Shown in pieces: positions 1-7,815 of a stretch of 26,793 nucleotides of DNA. Both the position numbers and the translations under genes were made by a program. Source of the stretch: CAYNQK01 sp964470375 (GTDB lineage: Bacteria; Spirochaetota; Spirochaetia; Treponematales; JBGSOB01); assembly GCA_964470375.1 (NCBI GenBank), contig CAYYCP010000047.1, positions 1 to 26,793 of the forward strand, given 5' to 3'. A model generated the notes under the pieces. That model was not told the origin of the DNA, ran no database searches, and worked only from the letters and a program-made list of their open reading frames with translations. Each line of letters begins with the position of its first letter. The first letter of the stretch is position 1.

Positions 1-247
1 CCAGCCTGGCCGATGCTGCGCCGGCTTGGACACACAGGTCCAGACTAGGGCCAACGCCCGGTTTCACGACGGCCTCGAAGGCGACCGGGGCTTCCCCGCG
101 CGCGTTCATGTCCTTGATGGCCTGCTCGGCCTCCGCAAGGGAAAGGCCCCGCACTAGGCGGCCCTGTGCTCCGCAGGGAAGGCCCGCGATGAGGATGTAG
201 AGTAGCGCGGCTGATGCGCGAGGAAGCCTGACCGGAGATCTCACCAT
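1..247 (-). CDS. N-terminal part of an exported protein (runs off the window)
   Basis: From an ATG at 247 the frame stays open to base 1 (82 codons), so the 3' part of the gene lies outside the window. The product begins MVRSPVRLPRASAALLYILI and continues through a hydrophobic stretch ending near AGLPCGAQG, a convincing signal peptide; a lipoprotein cysteine (LPCG) is possible. The mature part begins GRLVRGLSLAEAEQAIKDMN. I do not recognise the family. There is no Shine-Dalgarno sequence; instead TTGACC-17-TAGGAT lies 5 nt before the ATG, which decided the start and suggests a leaderless mRNA. It is divergent from the DUF2721 gene. That this is a real gene is fairly sure; function is unknown. 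Confidence 0.62.
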   Translation of the reverse strand, partial: MVRSPVRLPRASAALLYILIAGLPCGAQGRLVRGLSLAEAEQAIKDMNARGEAPVAFEAVVKPGVGPSLDLCVQAGAASARL

Positions 248-252
248 GGCGC

Positions 253-281
253 ATCCTATGCCCGGTCTTTGACAGGGTCAA
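253..281 (-). promoter_or_regulatory. Promoter of the window-edge exported-protein gene
   Basis: On the minus strand TTGACC (276-281) and TAGGAT (253-258) are separated by exactly 17 nt. The -10 hexamer ends 5 nt before the ATG at 247, so transcription would start at or next to the start codon. Its -35 element is the left arm of a 7-bp inverted repeat shared with the divergent promoter. Confidence 0.6.
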
Positions 282-289
282 GGGCGGCG

Positions 290-319
290 TTGACCCTGCA
301 CGCCCGGCCTGCGTACCTT
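290..319 (+). promoter_or_regulatory. Promoter of the DUF2721 gene
   Basis: TTGACC (290-295) and TACCTT (314-319) are 18 nt apart, and the -10 ends 6 nt before the ATG at 326. The two divergent -35 elements form the palindrome GGGTCAA-N8-TTGACCC (275-296), so the two RNA polymerase sites face away from each other with their -35 boxes nearly touching. Confidence 0.55.
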
Positions 320-325
320 TGCAGC

Positions 326-724
326 ATGGAATTCGGATTGTCCACCCCGGCCCTCCTCTTCTCGGCCATCTCCCTCATTATGCTGGCCTTCACCAACCGC
401 TTCCTCTCCCTGGCCAACCTCATCCGAGAGCTCCACGCCAAGTGGAAGGAGCGCGGGGAGGGCGCCCTGGCGGCCCAGCTCAGGAACCTGCGCCTGCGCA
501 TCAAGCTCATCGTGGCCATGCAGATCCTGGGGGTCGCCTCCTTCCTTCTCTGCATCGTATCCATGCTCCTCATCTTCCTCGCGCGCATCGTGCCCGCGGA
601 GATCGCCTTCGTCGCCAGCCTCGTCCTCCTCCTCTCCTCACTTGGCCTCTCCCTGGTTGAACTCTCCATTTCCGCGCGCGCCCTGGACATCCTCATGGAG
701 GAGGGCGGCCGGGGCCGGGCATGA
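326..724 (+). CDS. DUF2721 family inner-membrane protein
   Basis: A 132-residue protein beginning MEFGLSTPALLFSAISLIML. It has an N-terminal membrane segment (about residues 6-20) followed by the family-like stretch LAFTNRFLSLANLIRELHAKW, a basic cytoplasmic linker with many Arg/Leu, then two C-terminal membrane segments (about 70-90 and 95-120). This size and topology match DUF2721 proteins, whose function is unknown. The frame is open 19 codons further upstream, but the start at 326 is chosen because the family pattern begins there and because a -10 box ends 6 nt before it. No Shine-Dalgarno sequence is visible. The next gene starts 42 nt after its stop on the same strand and may be co-transcribed. 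Confidence 0.75.
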   Translation: MEFGLSTPALLFSAISLIMLAFTNRFLSLANLIRELHAKWKERGEGALAAQLRNLRLRIKLIVAMQILGVASFLLCIVSMLLIFLARIVPAEIAFVASLVLLLSSLGLSLVELSISARALDILMEEGGRGRA

Positions 725-766
725 GGGGCAGGGCCAAGGCTTGATGGGAAGCGCTTCAGTGGCCCT

Positions 767-1927
767 ATGGCCGGCCTGAGGGTCCGTTTCGTCGATTCGG
801 CGGACAAGCTCCCGCGCGCCGAATGGGACCGCTTGGCCCTCTCCTGCGGGGCCGACCTCCTGGCCTGGGGCCTCGTCTCCAGCTTCGAGGCCTCGGGCTC
901 CGTGGTCCCATCGGCCGGCTGGCAGCCGGCCCACGTCCTCATCGAGCGCGGGCCAAGGCTGGCCGCCTGCGCGCCTCTCTATATCAAGACCCACTCCTGG
1001 GGGGAATTCATCTTCGATTTCGAGTGGGCCGAGATCGCCTCCGACAACGGCCTCAGGTGGTATCCCAAGCTCATAGGTATGGTCCCCGCCACTCCCGTCC
1101 CTTCCTGGCGCCTCCTCGTAGACCCGGCGGAGGACAAGGCCGAACTCGTCGAAGTCTTCCTGGACGCCATCGGCGAATTCGCGCGGGCCCAGGGGCTGGC
1201 CGGTATGCACATCCTCTGGCCCGATCCGCGCGCTCGGGGCCTCCTTGAGGCCTTGGACGCGCGAGGCTGGGCGGTCTGGATCCACCAGGCCTTCCTCTGG
1301 GAAAACCGCGGCTGGGCCGATTTCGGAGCTATGCTGGGCGATTTCTCCAAAAATATGCGCCGCAACGTCAAGCGCGACATGGCCGCCGTGGCCGCAGGGG
1401 GCCTGAGAACGGAAATCATTGAGGGAAGGGATGCCGATACGGAGCTCCACCGCCTAATGGGCGCTCTGTACCTGCGCACCAACGAGCGCTTCGGGCCTTG
1501 GGCGGCCCGCTTCCTGGAGCCAGCCTTCTTCCAAACCCTGGCCGAGCGCTGGCCCGAGGGCATGCTCTACAGCCTGGCCCGCGAGGATTCAGGGGTTCCA
1601 ATAGCTGCGGCCCTTCTTTTCAAGGGCTCAGACAGGCTCTACGGCCGTTACTGGGGGACCATGCGAGATGCCGATGGCCTACACTTCGAGCTGTGTTACT
1701 ACCAGCCCATACGTTGGGCCATAGAACGCGGCATAGGCTCCATAGACCCGGGCATGGGCGGTGAGCACAAGGCCCGCCGCGGCTTCCGGGCACTGGTCTC
1801 CCCCTCCTTCCATTTCCCCATGAACGAGAGGCTGCGCAGGGCCATGCGCGCCATCCTGCCGAAGGTGAACCAAGCGGAAAGGGAGATGATTCAGGCCATC
1901 AACGCGGAGCTGCCCTACAAGGGCTGA
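767..1927 (+). CDS. DUF482 (FemAB-like, GNAT-fold) acyltransferase
   Basis: A 386-residue cytoplasmic protein matching the DUF482 family ('peptidogalycan biosynthesis', FemAB-like aminoacyl/acyltransferase fold) over its length. Recognisable family blocks are GWQPAHVLIE near residue 63, APLYIKTHSWGEFIFDFEWAE near 85-105, YPKLIGMVPATPVPSWRLLV near 115-135, the basic segment FSKNMRRNVKRDM, and the C-terminal block LYGRYWGTM...LHFELCYYQPIRWA...IDPGMGGEHKARRGF. The last motif corresponds to the family signature GAQGEHKxxRGF; here the first positions read PGMG. Length is typical. The substrate is unknown; a role in cell-envelope modification is inference. The start has no clear Shine-Dalgarno sequence; the only -10-like hexamer (TTCAGT, 755-760) is poor, so co-transcription with the DUF2721 gene is likely. 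Confidence 0.85.
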   Translation: MAGLRVRFVDSADKLPRAEWDRLALSCGADLLAWGLVSSFEASGSVVPSAGWQPAHVLIERGPRLAACAPLYIKTHSWGEFIFDFEWAEIASDNGLRWYPKLIGMVPATPVPSWRLLVDPAEDKAELVEVFLDAIGEFARAQGLAGMHILWPDPRARGLLEALDARGWAVWIHQAFLWENRGWADFGAMLGDFSKNMRRNVKRDMAAVAAGGLRTEIIEGRDADTELHRLMGALYLRTNERFGPWAARFLEPAFFQTLAERWPEGMLYSLAREDSGVPIAAALLFKGSDRLYGRYWGTMRDADGLHFELCYYQPIRWAIERGIGSIDPGMGGEHKARRGFRALVSPSFHFPMNERLRRAMRAILPKVNQAEREMIQAINAELPYKG

Positions 1928-1938
1928 GGACCGCAGCC

Positions 1939-2550
1939 TCAGCGGATATGCGCCTTGCGCCTGGGGAAGAATCTGCCCGTGCGGGCGGCGTATTTTTTCC
2001 ACTCGGACCCGAAGCGCTCCCTGAGTCGGGCCTCCTCGCGGGGGATCCTGCGTGCAAGGACAAGTCCCAGGCCTGCGATCCAGACCAGGGCGATCAAGGC
2101 GTTTGCCGAGGCCAGCGGCACGCCCAGGTTGAGCAGCCCCGGTCCGGCGTAGATGGGGTGCCGGATGCGGGCATAGGGGCCTGTTGTCACCAGGTGATGA
2201 TCGGTTTTGAATTCCACGACCGAGGAGTACTCACCGTCCAGGACCCGGCTGGCCCAGGCAATCAGGGTCACGCCCAGGGCGCTAAGGCAGAGTCCCGCCG
2301 CGCGGATGATCCAGTGCAGGTCGAAGGCGAAGGCCTCGATGAGGGGAAGGCGGGCCATGAAAAGTCCGAGGATGATGATTTCCCCGCCCGTCAGCAAAGC
2401 CAGCTCCATGGCGTCCCGGCGTCGCCGGGCCTCCTCGGCCGGATCGGCGGCCGCCCTGGCCCTGGAGGCCGCCGAGCTCTCGACCGCCACGCGCACGATC
2501 GTGTAGGCCGCATAGAGGATTCCTATGCCGATGGAGAAGATGCTGCGCAT
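1939..2550 (-). CDS. Isoprenylcysteine/phospholipid methyltransferase-like membrane protein
   Basis: A 203-residue integral membrane protein with four or five hydrophobic segments. The C-terminal half carries the ICMT/PEMT family signature: HHLVTTGPYARIRHPIYAG (SAM-binding His-Pro-xxY region) and, near the end, REEARLRERFGSEWKKYAAR, the usual ExxL...fG..Y..Y block. Family members methylate isoprenoid-like or phospholipid substrates at the membrane; the bacterial substrate is generally unknown. The frame is open to 2583 with another ATG, but MRSIFSIGIGILYAAYTIVR starts directly with the first membrane helix, and TATACT lies 7 nt before that ATG, so I place the start at 2550. It is convergent with the DUF482 gene (11 nt between stops) and divergent from the DUF72 gene. 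Confidence 0.82.
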   Translation of the reverse strand: MRSIFSIGIGILYAAYTIVRVAVESSAASRARAAADPAEEARRRRDAMELALLTGGEIIILGLFMARLPLIEAFAFDLHWIIRAAGLCLSALGVTLIAWASRVLDGEYSSVVEFKTDHHLVTTGPYARIRHPIYAGPGLLNLGVPLASANALIALVWIAGLGLVLARRIPREEARLRERFGSEWKKYAARTGRFFPRRKAHIR

Positions 2551-2557
2551 GGGAGAG

Positions 2558-2563
2558 AGTATA
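2558..2563 (-). promoter_or_regulatory. -10 element of the methyltransferase-like gene
   Basis: TATACT on the minus strand ends 7 nt before the ATG at 2550. I see no convincing -35 at 16-18 nt, and no Shine-Dalgarno sequence, so the evidence rests on the -10 match and its position. Confidence 0.4.
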
Positions 2564-2681
2564 TAGTATTCATCCTCAGGCATCCGGAAGGGGCGCGGGG
2601 AAGGCGGGAGCCTCCCCGCTTCTTTCCCTGGCCTGACGCACCATGTTCCGAATGATGTATCTTTTACCCCTGGAGGCCATC

Positions 2682-3581
2682 ATGCCCACTTCCCTCCGCA
2701 TAGGTACCTGCTCCTGGAAGTATCCCTCCTGGGCCGGCCTTGTCTATTCCAGTCCCCAGCCGGCGGACTACCTGGCGGAGTATGCCCAAAAGTACGACTC
2801 CGTGGAGGTGGACCAGTGGTTTTGGAGCCTAGGCAAGCTCTCCCCGGGGAAGGCCGAAGCTGTGGGAAAGACGAAGGCCGCCCTGCCAAGGAGGAGCGTC
2901 GCCGAGGGCTATGCTGCTTCTGTGCCGGAGGATTTCCGCTTCACGGTGAAGTGCCCCAACGCCCTGACCCTGAGCCATGCCTACGCAAAAAAAGGCGAGC
3001 CCCTCATAGAGAATCCGCGCTTCCTCGACCCTGAGCTCTTCCTGGACTTCCTAGGAGCCCTCGGGAACTTCGCGGACAAGGTCGGGCTCTACATTTTCCA
3101 GTTCGAGTACTTCAACAAGGAGAAAATGGGGGGAGCGGCGCGCTTCAGGGAGCTCCTGGGGGCCTTCCTGGACGGGCTCCCGCGGGGCCTGCCCTACGCG
3201 GTGGAAATCCGCAACCCGCGTTGGATGGACGCCTCATGGTTCGAATTCCTCAAGGCCCGCGGGGCCGCCCCTGTCCTCCTCCAGGGCTACTGGATGGACG
3301 ATGTCTGTGATGTCGCCCAACGCGCCGGAGATGCCTTGGGCGAGACTGTCTGCATTCGTCTCCATGGGGAGGATCGCGAGGGCATGGAGGAGCGCACGGG
3401 CGAGGACTGGAGTAAAATAATCAGGCCCAAGGACGATGAGCTCAGGCGGGTGGCCGGCCTCCTGCGCCGGCTTCGCACCTGGGGAAAGCGGGTCTGGCTC
3501 AACGTGAATAACCACTACGAGGGCAGCGCTCCCCTGACAATCGAGCGCCTGAGGGCCATCATGGATGCCGAAGGGGAATGA
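2682..3581 (+). CDS. DUF72 family protein (YecE-like TIM barrel)
   Basis: A 299-residue cytoplasmic protein opening with MPTSLRIGTCSWKYPSWAGL, the DUF72 hallmark (G-T-S/C-x-W-x-Y-P-x-W-x-G). Further family features are YDSVEVDQWFW (the E-x-N/D-x-x-F/W strand), DFRFTVKCPNALT, the region around YIFQFEYFN, GLPYAVEIRNPRWM (E-x-R-x-x-S/R-W) and the C-terminal VWLNVNNHYEGSAP (N-N-H-x-x-G). DUF72 proteins are TIM barrels of uncertain function. An upstream in-frame ATG at 2643 exists, but GGAGG at 2672-2676, 5 nt before 2682, and the family start fix the start here. A possible promoter is TATCTT (about 2658) with CTGACG about 19 nt upstream. It is convergent with the lipoprotein gene at 3628. Confidence 0.88.
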   Translation: MPTSLRIGTCSWKYPSWAGLVYSSPQPADYLAEYAQKYDSVEVDQWFWSLGKLSPGKAEAVGKTKAALPRRSVAEGYAASVPEDFRFTVKCPNALTLSHAYAKKGEPLIENPRFLDPELFLDFLGALGNFADKVGLYIFQFEYFNKEKMGGAARFRELLGAFLDGLPRGLPYAVEIRNPRWMDASWFEFLKARGAAPVLLQGYWMDDVCDVAQRAGDALGETVCIRLHGEDREGMEERTGEDWSKIIRPKDDELRRVAGLLRRLRTWGKRVWLNVNNHYEGSAPLTIERLRAIMDAEGE

Positions 3582-3585
3582 CTAG

Positions 3586-3615
3586 CCGGCGGCCGGGTCT
3601 GAGCCCAGCCGTCGG
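3586..3615. terminator. Possible bidirectional terminator hairpin between convergent genes
   Basis: CCGGCGGC (3586-3593) can pair with GCCGTCGG (3608-3615) with one wobble, and the loop holds a further GGG/CCC pairing. It fills most of the 46-bp gap between the stop codons at 3581 and 3628. There is no T-run, so intrinsic termination is uncertain. Confidence 0.3.
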
Positions 3616-3627
3616 TGGAATCAGGGG

Positions 3628-5169
3628 CTAGAGGAGGAGGTCGTACATGAAGGCGCTGGCCATCTCCTCGATGCCGCTCAGGTCGTAGAGCTCGGAGAGG
3701 CGGCCGTACTGGACGACGGCCTCCTGGAAGGCGTCCTCGAGGGCGGCCTGGAAGAGCCCCGCGTACTGGGCGTAGCCGTAGGACTGGGACCAGGTGACTG
3801 TCCCGTTGGCAGCGTGGGCCGAGAGGGAGACCCGCTTGCCGTCCTCGTCGTACCCCACGATGTAGTAGCCGTTCAGGCTTCCATCGGGCTTGTTGACGTC
3901 CACACGGACTCCGTAGCCGGTCTCCAGGGCCGTAACGGTGAAGCTCTCCACCAGGGCATTGTCCCCGTCGTAGTGCCTGATGGTCAGGTTGGCGTCCAGG
4001 AGGTCGTCCAGGAAGGAGAAGGGGTCGAAGGAGCGGGCCGCCGAGACGCTGCGCGGCGCGACGGGGCCCGCGTACTGATACGTGAAGTATTGGAGGAGGG
4101 TGTCCCCGCTGGAGATGTCTATGCGGGTGACGTAGTGCTGGTCGTCGTAGTGGAGGGTGTAGGACAGGGGCAGAAGGAGGGAGGCCCCGCTGGTGGAGAC
4201 CTCGGTCACGAAGCCGATGGCGTCGTATTCTATGGAAGCTTCCAGGGCCATGACCCCGCCGTAGTAGATACGCTTCCGCGAAGGCAGGCCGTTTTCGTAG
4301 TACTCCATCTCGATGGACGCGCTCTCGGCCTCGCCCAGGCGGCTGTCTTGGCGGACGGCCTCAAGGGGGAACCAGTCCGCCGAGAAGGCCACTTCGGTGG
4401 AACCGTAGGCGTCGTAGAACCAGAACCTGTAGCCGGTGACCGGGATGGTCATGGCATCCGGATTAGGCAGGGCCAGGAGGGGCATTTCGGGCGGCACGGG
4501 CAGGGTCAGGGCCATAATGTCCCGCGGGGTGGCTCCAGTCGATGGGCCGGCCGCCAGCGAGCGCGCGGCCGCGGCGGGCGCTACGGCCGAAGCCTGGAGG
4601 AGCGCTTCATCGGCCTGATAGGATGTCTCCATGCCCGGTCTGGATTCTGCGTCGAATACGGTGATGACGGCGGATTGCACGGAGAGGTCGGGGCCGTAGA
4701 GCACCCACATGATCTCTTCATCGCCCTCGGGGCCCCCGCCATACTCTATGCGGCGGGCCCATTGGAGGATGTCCGCGGCGTCGTATTCGCGGATCACGGA
4801 GGGTAGGCCGGGGCCGGCCCACTCGATGGCCCTGTACCAGGAGAGCCTGTTCTGGGAATCGAAGTAGGCGATGAGGACGTTCTGCCCGTCCTCCCAGGCG
4901 TAGGCGTAGGTATAGAGGAGGAGGCCTGAGGCGCTATAGTACTGGACTTGAATATCATGGCCATCGGATATGAAGTGATCTTCATATCTGAGGAGGACAT
5001 CGCTGGCCGAATAATAGCTGACGCGCGTGCCGCCGGGTATGTCCGTCTCTATGATATGCTCTTCTTCTACTATTGTGCTTGGATCGCCGCCGCCCAGATT
5101 GGGATCGCATGATGCGAAGAGGGCCAGCAAGGCCAGGGAGGCGATCGACGCTCTGAATGGGTTGCGCAA
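3628..5169 (-). CDS. Large lipoprotein with YD-like repeats
   Basis: A 513-residue predicted lipoprotein. I start it at TTG 5169 (MRNPFRASIASLALLALFASC) because GGAGG lies 6 nt upstream (CCTCC at 5176-5180) and the lipobox FAS-C follows a proper signal peptide; the longer frame to 5271 only adds an implausible N-terminus. The mature part has repeated short beta-strand units of the kind YYSASGLLLYTY, YFDSQNRLSWY, EYDAADILQWARRIEYGG and EYYENGLPSRKRIYYGG, reminiscent of the YD/RHS-type 'Y-D-x-x-G-x-L' strands. A low-complexity Ala-rich linker (about residues 195-215) divides it. No enzyme motif is seen. A surface or periplasmic structural or binding role is inference. It is divergent from the gene at 5244. 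Confidence 0.78.
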   Translation of the reverse strand: MRNPFRASIASLALLALFASCDPNLGGGDPSTIVEEEHIIETDIPGGTRVSYYSASDVLLRYEDHFISDGHDIQVQYYSASGLLLYTYAYAWEDGQNVLIAYFDSQNRLSWYRAIEWAGPGLPSVIREYDAADILQWARRIEYGGGPEGDEEIMWVLYGPDLSVQSAVITVFDAESRPGMETSYQADEALLQASAVAPAAAARSLAAGPSTGATPRDIMALTLPVPPEMPLLALPNPDAMTIPVTGYRFWFYDAYGSTEVAFSADWFPLEAVRQDSRLGEAESASIEMEYYENGLPSRKRIYYGGVMALEASIEYDAIGFVTEVSTSGASLLLPLSYTLHYDDQHYVTRIDISSGDTLLQYFTYQYAGPVAPRSVSAARSFDPFSFLDDLLDANLTIRHYDGDNALVESFTVTALETGYGVRVDVNKPDGSLNGYYIVGYDEDGKRVSLSAHAANGTVTWSQSYGYAQYAGLFQAALEDAFQEAVVQYGRLSELYDLSGIEEMASAFMYDLLL

Positions 5170-5229
5170 GGTGAACCTCCGTTTTCCGGCTTGCCATGGC
5201 CGCGAGGGCCTGAAATGGCCGGAATCCGG

Positions 5230-5238
5230 TATATAGCA
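5230..5238. promoter_or_regulatory. Overlapping divergent -10 elements
   Basis: The minus strand reads TGCTATATA here (extended -10 for the lipoprotein gene, leaving a leader of about 55 nt with a GGAGG site). The plus strand reads TATAGC at 5232-5237, 6 nt before GTG 5244. The two promoters would physically exclude each other. The -35 boxes are weak on both strands (CTGAAA at 5210-5215 is the best for the plus strand). Confidence 0.4.
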
Positions 5239-5243
5239 TCGCG

Positions 5244-6338
5244 GTGGGAGAGCCAAAAACAGTGCGGACACATCGATTTTTTCCGGCCATCTTCCTGGGC
5301 CTGGCTGCCCTTGCCAGGGCCCAGCTCGTCGTGGACCTCACTCCGCCCAGCCTCCAGCCGGGCATGGCGGGGGTGGAGGCTCTCCTGGCGGCCAATGCCC
5401 TGGCCTTCGTGGACGACATTCGTGTCAGGGTAGAGGAGGGCGCCAGGAAACCCCGGCTTTTCGAGGCCTTCGCCATGGCCACCGGTATCGCCTCGGCGGT
5501 GCCGAGCGCCAGCCACGAGGCGGCATCCGGCTTCAGCCTGGCCGTCGGAAGCGCTGCGGCCGTCCACGCTTCATCCTTCGGCCCGGAGATGCTGGCCGCC
5601 CTGGAGGGCATAGGCCTTGAGGGAGACCTAGAGGCAGGCGCCTGCGCCGAGCCCATGGTTTTGCGCGCGCGCTACCGCTTCCCCTCCGGTGCCGTCGACC
5701 TTGCCCTCGGCCTCGGCTATTTCGATGCAGTCATCCAGGGCTACGGGGCCGAGTCCCTCATGGGCGATGCATCCTGTGGGTATAGGATAGGCGCGCCCGG
5801 ATCTGGAGCACTGGCCTGGGAGGCCCTCCGCCTGGAAACCGGTTGCAGTCTCGCCATCAATACCCTGAGCGGCTCCTTTCGCACCGGCCCCATCAGCCAG
5901 ACGGTGCCTATCGATCCGGACGCCTCAGGTCCCCTCGTGCCCATCTATGCTACTATCAGCGTGGATCCCCCCATCCTCCTGGCTATGGAATCCCGGGTCC
6001 TCAACGCCAGGCTCCAAGCTTCCACCGGCTTCAGTCTCCTGGGAGCCCTGTCCCTGTCCCTTGGGGCGGGCGGGGTCCTCACCTGGGGAGGCAGCGCCCT
6101 GAGCCTTGACACAGAGGCGCCTATCGAGGTCCAGGGCTACCTGGAGGGCTTGGTGGACCAGCCCGGCCGCATCAGCATCAGCGGGACGGCCGCCAGCTAT
6201 CCTTACCTGGGAGTGAGCCCCTACGCCAGCGCTGCTTTATCCTTCACAGTCGGAGCCTTTTCGCTGTCCCTGCCCCTCGTCTACGGCTACCCGGGCGGCC
6301 TAGGGGCGGGATTATTTGCGCAAGTGAAGTATCGATGA
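5244..6338 (+). CDS. Exported protein, probable outer-membrane or periplasmic beta-rich protein
   Basis: A 364-residue protein with an N-terminal signal peptide (RTHRFFPAIFLGLAALARAQ, cleavage likely after ARA-Q). The rest alternates short amphipathic stretches such as AVDLALGLGYFDAVIQGYG, SMDASCGYRIGAP-like segments and LSLSLGAGGVLTWGGSALSL, and ends in SALSFTVGAFSLSLPLVYGY and GLGAGLFAQVKYR. A strand-rich body and a final aromatic-x-aromatic-type strand are typical of outer-membrane beta-barrels; I cannot name the family. The start is GTG 5244 with a -10-like hexamer 6 nt upstream; GTG 5262 is an alternative that gives a more compact signal peptide. Its stop overlaps the start of the OmpA gene (ATGA), so the two are translationally coupled. 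Confidence 0.7.
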   Translation: MGEPKTVRTHRFFPAIFLGLAALARAQLVVDLTPPSLQPGMAGVEALLAANALAFVDDIRVRVEEGARKPRLFEAFAMATGIASAVPSASHEAASGFSLAVGSAAAVHASSFGPEMLAALEGIGLEGDLEAGACAEPMVLRARYRFPSGAVDLALGLGYFDAVIQGYGAESLMGDASCGYRIGAPGSGALAWEALRLETGCSLAINTLSGSFRTGPISQTVPIDPDASGPLVPIYATISVDPPILLAMESRVLNARLQASTGFSLLGALSLSLGAGGVLTWGGSALSLDTEAPIEVQGYLEGLVDQPGRISISGTAASYPYLGVSPYASAALSFTVGAFSLSLPLVYGYPGGLGAGLFAQVKYR

Positions 6339-7801
6339 AGTTTCCGCCCGGCGCCCGTACGGCGGGGTCCGCCCTCATCCTCCTGTCCCTCGCCCTGGCA
6401 GGAGCCCCGGCCCAGGAAGGCGGCCGCGCTTCCGCCCCGGTCGGCACTTCCCCGCTCGTCCGGCCCGGCGATGCCATCGTCAGCCACTCGGCCTGGATAG
6501 GGGAGTGCCTCCTCCACGCCAGCGGTTCCTCAGCGGCGGTCCGCTACGGGCTGCGTGGGGCATTCGGGCTGGAGGGCATTGTCTTGAAGGCCCTCTCGCT
6601 CGACCTGGATTTCGGCTACCGCTGGCTGGATGCCGGCGGGGAAGACCCGACCATCCTGCCCATACCGGGATTGGGGGCCGCTCTGGCCCTGCGCCTGGCC
6701 ACCATCGGCCCCATGGCCCTGCGGGCCGGCCTCGGCATCGATTTCGATTTTCCTATAACCAGCGGCAAGGCTGCCCTCCTCAGCTCCCTTAGCGCCAGGG
6801 TTGGCTTGGCCCTGCGCAGCCTGGGGCGGAATTACATCGCCCTGGATCTCATGGCCGCCCTGCCCCTGGGAGGCGCTGGGGCCAGCGGATTGGCCGATGG
6901 TTATTATGTGGGGATATCGCTCGGGGCTAGGTCCGAGAAGCCTTGGATATTGCCAAAGAGCAAAGAAATTCCACGGCGCGCTGCAATTGACTCCGTCTCT
7001 GGAGCTGAGGCACCGCGAACCGCCGCGCTTTCCTCCCCATCGCCGAACGCGTTTTCATCGGCATCGCCCGATGCAGGTTCACCCTTCATAGGATTGTCGA
7101 TCCATCCCACTCTCTTCTCACCGGATGGAGACGGAGTCGACGATGTGCTCTATATCGAGAGTTCCTACAGCGGGAGGAATCCCGCGTCATGGAGCATCGC
7201 GGTAAGGGATTCCGGCACAGGGGCATCGATAAAGAGCTTCGCGGGGCGCGGGGCGCCGCCCGCCCGCATCCAGTGGGACGGCATGCCCGAGGGGGGAGGC
7301 CAGCCCGAGCCGGGGCAGGATATCGAGATCATCCTGAGCGTATCGGGGCCAGAGCCCGCCGAGGCCAGGGCAAGGGCGGCGGTCGACATCCTGATCGAGC
7401 GCCTGGGCGAGCGGCTCAGGATCCGCGTTCCCGATATCCGCTTCGCCGCGGACTCGGACCAGGTGGGCGACGATGCCTTCCTCAAGGACAACCTGGGCAG
7501 CCTGGAGAAGATCGCCCGCCTTTTCATGCGCTTCCCCGGCTATGGCCTCCTCATCGAGGGGCACGCCAACCCGGTCTATTGGCAGGATCCCGCTCGCTTC
7601 AAGGCTGAGGAGGAGGGCATTCTGCGACCCCTTTCGGAGCGTAGGGCGCAGACGGTCATGGCGGCACTGGCCGCCGTGGGAGTCGATCCTGCGCGCATGC
7701 GGGCCGTCGGCATGGGCGCCTCGGCCCCGGCCTTCCCCTTCGAGGACCAGGCCAACGCCTGGCGCAACCGGCGCGTGGTCTTCTACCTTGTGAAGCCTTG
7801 A
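6335..7801 (+). CDS. OmpA-family envelope protein with FlgD/CHU_C-like Ig module
   Basis: A 488-residue exported protein. Layout: signal peptide to about residue 28 (LILLSLALAGAPAQ), a glycine- and leucine-rich beta-barrel-like region (about 50-200), a Ser/Pro/Ala-rich linker (about 210-245), then an Ig-like module opening with HPTLFSPDGDGVDDVLYIES (about 252-340; the FSPxGDGxxD calcium-loop motif of FlgD/CHU_C-type modules), and a C-terminal OmpA domain (about 355-488). In the OmpA domain, DIRFAADSDQV, LLIEGHANPV, LSERRAQTVMAAL and VGMGASAP...NRRVVFYLV correspond to the peptidoglycan-binding motifs (E-G-H-x-N/D; L-S-x-x-R-A). It probably tethers the outer membrane to peptidoglycan. It is translationally coupled to the preceding exported protein, suggesting a joint complex. 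Confidence 0.85.
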   Translation: MKFPPGARTAGSALILLSLALAGAPAQEGGRASAPVGTSPLVRPGDAIVSHSAWIGECLLHASGSSAAVRYGLRGAFGLEGIVLKALSLDLDFGYRWLDAGGEDPTILPIPGLGAALALRLATIGPMALRAGLGIDFDFPITSGKAALLSSLSARVGLALRSLGRNYIALDLMAALPLGGAGASGLADGYYVGISLGARSEKPWILPKSKEIPRRAAIDSVSGAEAPRTAALSSPSPNAFSSASPDAGSPFIGLSIHPTLFSPDGDGVDDVLYIESSYSGRNPASWSIAVRDSGTGASIKSFAGRGAPPARIQWDGMPEGGGQPEPGQDIEIILSVSGPEPAEARARAAVDILIERLGERLRIRVPDIRFAADSDQVGDDAFLKDNLGSLEKIARLFMRFPGYGLLIEGHANPVYWQDPARFKAEEEGILRPLSERRAQTVMAALAAVGVDPARMRAVGMGASAPAFPFEDQANAWRNRRVVFYLVKP

Positions 7802-7815
7802 GGGCGGCCTTGGGC

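Noticed and set aside
3814..4806. 330-codon plus-strand open frame inside the lipoprotein gene
   Set aside because: Low-complexity Gly/Val/Arg-rich shadow; the minus strand has a lipobox, a GGAGG site and a coherent repeat protein.
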